A DNA stretch of 7,243 nucleotides from an uncultured Paraburkholderia sp. Its GTDB lineage: Bacteria > Pseudomonadota > Gammaproteobacteria > Burkholderiales > Burkholderiaceae. Every line of letters begins with the position of its first letter. The stretch's first letter is position 1. The notes beneath the pieces were generated by a model that worked only from the letters and a program-made list of their open reading frames with translations, was not told the origin of the DNA and made no database searches. Positions 6,068-7,243 of the stretch are shown piece after piece. Location: positions 1 through 7,243 of the forward strand of contig CALFSF010000374.1 in NCBI GenBank assembly GCA_937917025.1, written 5' to 3'. A program made the position numbers and the translations under genes.

Positions 6068-6946
6068 TTGAAGAACCGCATTCTGCTCTGTCTTGCCACA
6101 GGATTGCTGCGCATGCTTGCGTTCCTGCCTTATGGGGTCGTCGCGCGTTTCGGGGTCGGGCTCGGTTCGCTGCTGTACCGGATTCCGAGTTCCCGCCGCC
6201 GCGTCGTGTACACGAATCTGCGGCTGTGTTTTCCCGACCTGAGCGAGGCCGAGCGCGAAAGTCTGGCGCGCGCGCACTTTCGGCACGTGATCCGCAGTTT
6301 CGTGGAGCGCGGCACGCAATGGTTCGGCAACGCGAAATCGCTGGCGCGCCTCGTCGAGGTGGAGAGTGCGATCGATCTTGCCAAGACGCACGAGCAACCG
6401 ACGATCTTCCTCGGCTTTCACTTCGTCGGCATCGAGGCGGGCTGCATGATGTACTCGACGCGCCATCCGGTCGCCTCGCTGTACACGCCGATGTCGAACG
6501 CGATGTTCGACGCGATGGCGCTGCGTCAACGTGGCCGCTTCGGCACGGAAATGATCCCGCGCAGCAACAGCGTGCGTCACGCGTTGCGCGTGCTGCGCGC
6601 GGGCAAGCCCGTGATGCTCGCGGCCGACATGGATTTCGGCTTGCGCGATTCGGTGTTCGTGCCGTTCTTTGGCGTCGAGGCCTGCACATTGACGTCGGTC
6701 TCGCGACTCGCGAAGGCGGGCAATGCGCGCGTGGTGCCGTTCGTGACCGAAGTGCTGCCCGAATATCGCGGCTACCGGTTGAAGATATTCGACGCGCTGA
6801 GTGACTTTCCGTCCGAAGATCCGGCGGTCGATGCGCGTCGCATCACCGAGTTTCTGGAGGCGCAGGTGCGGCGGATTCCGGACCAGTACTACTGGGTTCA
6901 CAAGCGGTTCAAACATCGTCCTGAAGGCGAGCCCGCGGTCTATTGA
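6068..6946 (+). CDS. htrB: LpxL/HtrB-type lipid A lauroyl acyltransferase
   Basis: This enzyme adds a secondary acyl chain, normally from acyl-ACP, to the lipid A precursor at the inner membrane. The 292 residues start with a hydrophobic helix (about 4-37, LLCLATGLLRMLAFLPYG), the usual anchor. The catalytic HX4E motif is in FLGFHFVGIEAG (His118, Glu123). Later segments are also family-typical: RQRGRFGTEM, DMDFGLRDSVFVPFFG, and YYWVHKRFKHRP at the end. Length is normal. The start is uncertain: no in-frame ATG precedes the domain. I used the TTG at 6068, where family similarity begins; a GTG at 6002 would add 22 Gly/Pro/Thr-rich residues. Neither has a visible Shine-Dalgarno. Because LpxL, LpxM and related acyltransferases look alike, the exact acyl chain and position cannot be told from this sequence. 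It follows PBP1A by about 300 bp, with hairpins between, so separate transcription is likely. Confidence 0.9.
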   Translation: MKNRILLCLATGLLRMLAFLPYGVVARFGVGLGSLLYRIPSSRRRVVYTNLRLCFPDLSEAERESLARAHFRHVIRSFVERGTQWFGNAKSLARLVEVESAIDLAKTHEQPTIFLGFHFVGIEAGCMMYSTRHPVASLYTPMSNAMFDAMALRQRGRFGTEMIPRSNSVRHALRVLRAGKPVMLAADMDFGLRDSVFVPFFGVEACTLTSVSRLAKAGNARVVPFVTEVLPEYRGYRLKIFDALSDFPSEDPAVDARRITEFLEAQVRRIPDQYYWVHKRFKHRPEGEPAVY

Positions 6947-7018
6947 AACGCTGGCGCGATTTCGTTGCAGCAGACAAAAGCGTTCTGCGATCAGCGGGTT
7001 AGGTGTGCTGTCAGAACG

Positions 7019-7053
7019 TTATCAACAGCCCTTTCAACACGATCTGTGGATAA
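7019..7053. promoter_or_regulatory. DnaA-box-like inverted pair, copy 2
   Basis: TTATCAACA on the plus strand (7019-7027, one mismatch to consensus) is followed after 17 bp by TGTGGATAA (7045-7053), a perfect box on the minus strand. The first 14 bases, TTATCAACAGCCCT, are repeated exactly at 7171. Confidence 0.55.
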
Positions 7054-7170
7054 GCGCGGCGGGCGGCGTCCGCGCGATGGGCGTGCTGCCCGGGCGCTGT
7101 GCGCTGCGTGAGCCTGATGCGCTGCGATCAAAGCGATTCTGTTCAATGACTTACCGCGTCCGCTCTGGGC

Positions 7171-7205
7171 TTATCAACAGCCCTGTGCACAGAAACTGGG
7201 GATAA
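7171..7205. promoter_or_regulatory. DnaA-box-like inverted pair, copy 3
   Basis: TTATCAACA (7171-7179, one mismatch) is followed after 17 bp by TGGGGATAA (7197-7205, one mismatch on the minus strand). The palindrome TGTGCACA (7184-7191) sits almost exactly at the dyad centre, so this copy is the most symmetrical of the three. Confidence 0.5.
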
Positions 7206-7243
7206 CCTGCGTGGCCCGCCCGGGCATTGCAACCGCGCAAATC

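Larger units (their letters stand above)
6947..7243. other. Gene-free right end with repeated DnaA-box-like pairs
   Basis: I see no protein gene in these 297 bp. It holds two copies of the DnaA-box-like pair (7019-7053 and 7171-7205). CTGCGATCA occurs twice (6985-6993, 7122-7130). An inverted repeat, CGTTCTG (6981-6987) with CAGAACG (7012-7018), has a 24-base loop and no T-tract. The stretch is GC-rich, with no AT-rich unwinding region inside the window. The next gene lies beyond the edge. Confidence 0.5.

Noticed and set aside
6947..7243. Calling the right end a chromosomal replication origin
   Set aside because: The DnaA-box-like pairs fit, but no AT-rich unwinding region and no replication gene is visible in the window. 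Kept as a hypothesis only.

Overview
The window is GC-rich, with compact genes, long Ala/Pro-rich protein tails and protein sequences typical of Burkholderiaceae. A Paraburkholderia/Burkholderia-like betaproteobacterial chromosome is the best guess. This rests on remembered family resemblance, not a database search.

Layout. Positions 1-2686 carry three genes, all on the minus strand. Read in the direction of transcription, they are a small ribbon-helix-helix-like protein with a long Ala/Pro-rich tail (2686-2057), a PspA/IM30-family membrane-stress protein (1678-995), and a TPR protein with a signal peptide and one internal membrane helix. The TPR gene starts at 836 and runs off the left edge. 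A 609-bp divergent intergenic region (2687-3295) separates this block from two plus-strand envelope genes. These are a class A penicillin-binding protein of the PBP1A type (3296-5770) and an LpxL/HtrB-type lipid A acyltransferase (about 6068-6946). The last 297 bp hold no gene that I can support.

Theme. Four of the five genes are linked to the cell envelope: membrane-stress protection (PspA), a bitopic TPR protein that may work with it, peptidoglycan synthesis (PBP1A) and lipid A acylation. I see no phage, transposon, CRISPR array, tRNA or rRNA.

The least explained signal is non-coding. A 35-bp arrangement occurs three times: a DnaA-box-like 9-mer on the plus strand, exactly 17 bp of spacer, then a DnaA-box-like 9-mer on the minus strand. 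It lies at 2919-2953, 7019-7053 and 7171-7205, and the spacers also resemble each other. Other non-coding structures are a bulged 13-bp hairpin upstream of pspA, a structured G-rich region upstream of PBP1A, and two consecutive hairpins after PBP1A. I did not find a clearly new multigene system. The best leads are the three-copy element and the pspA/TPR/RHH neighbourhood.
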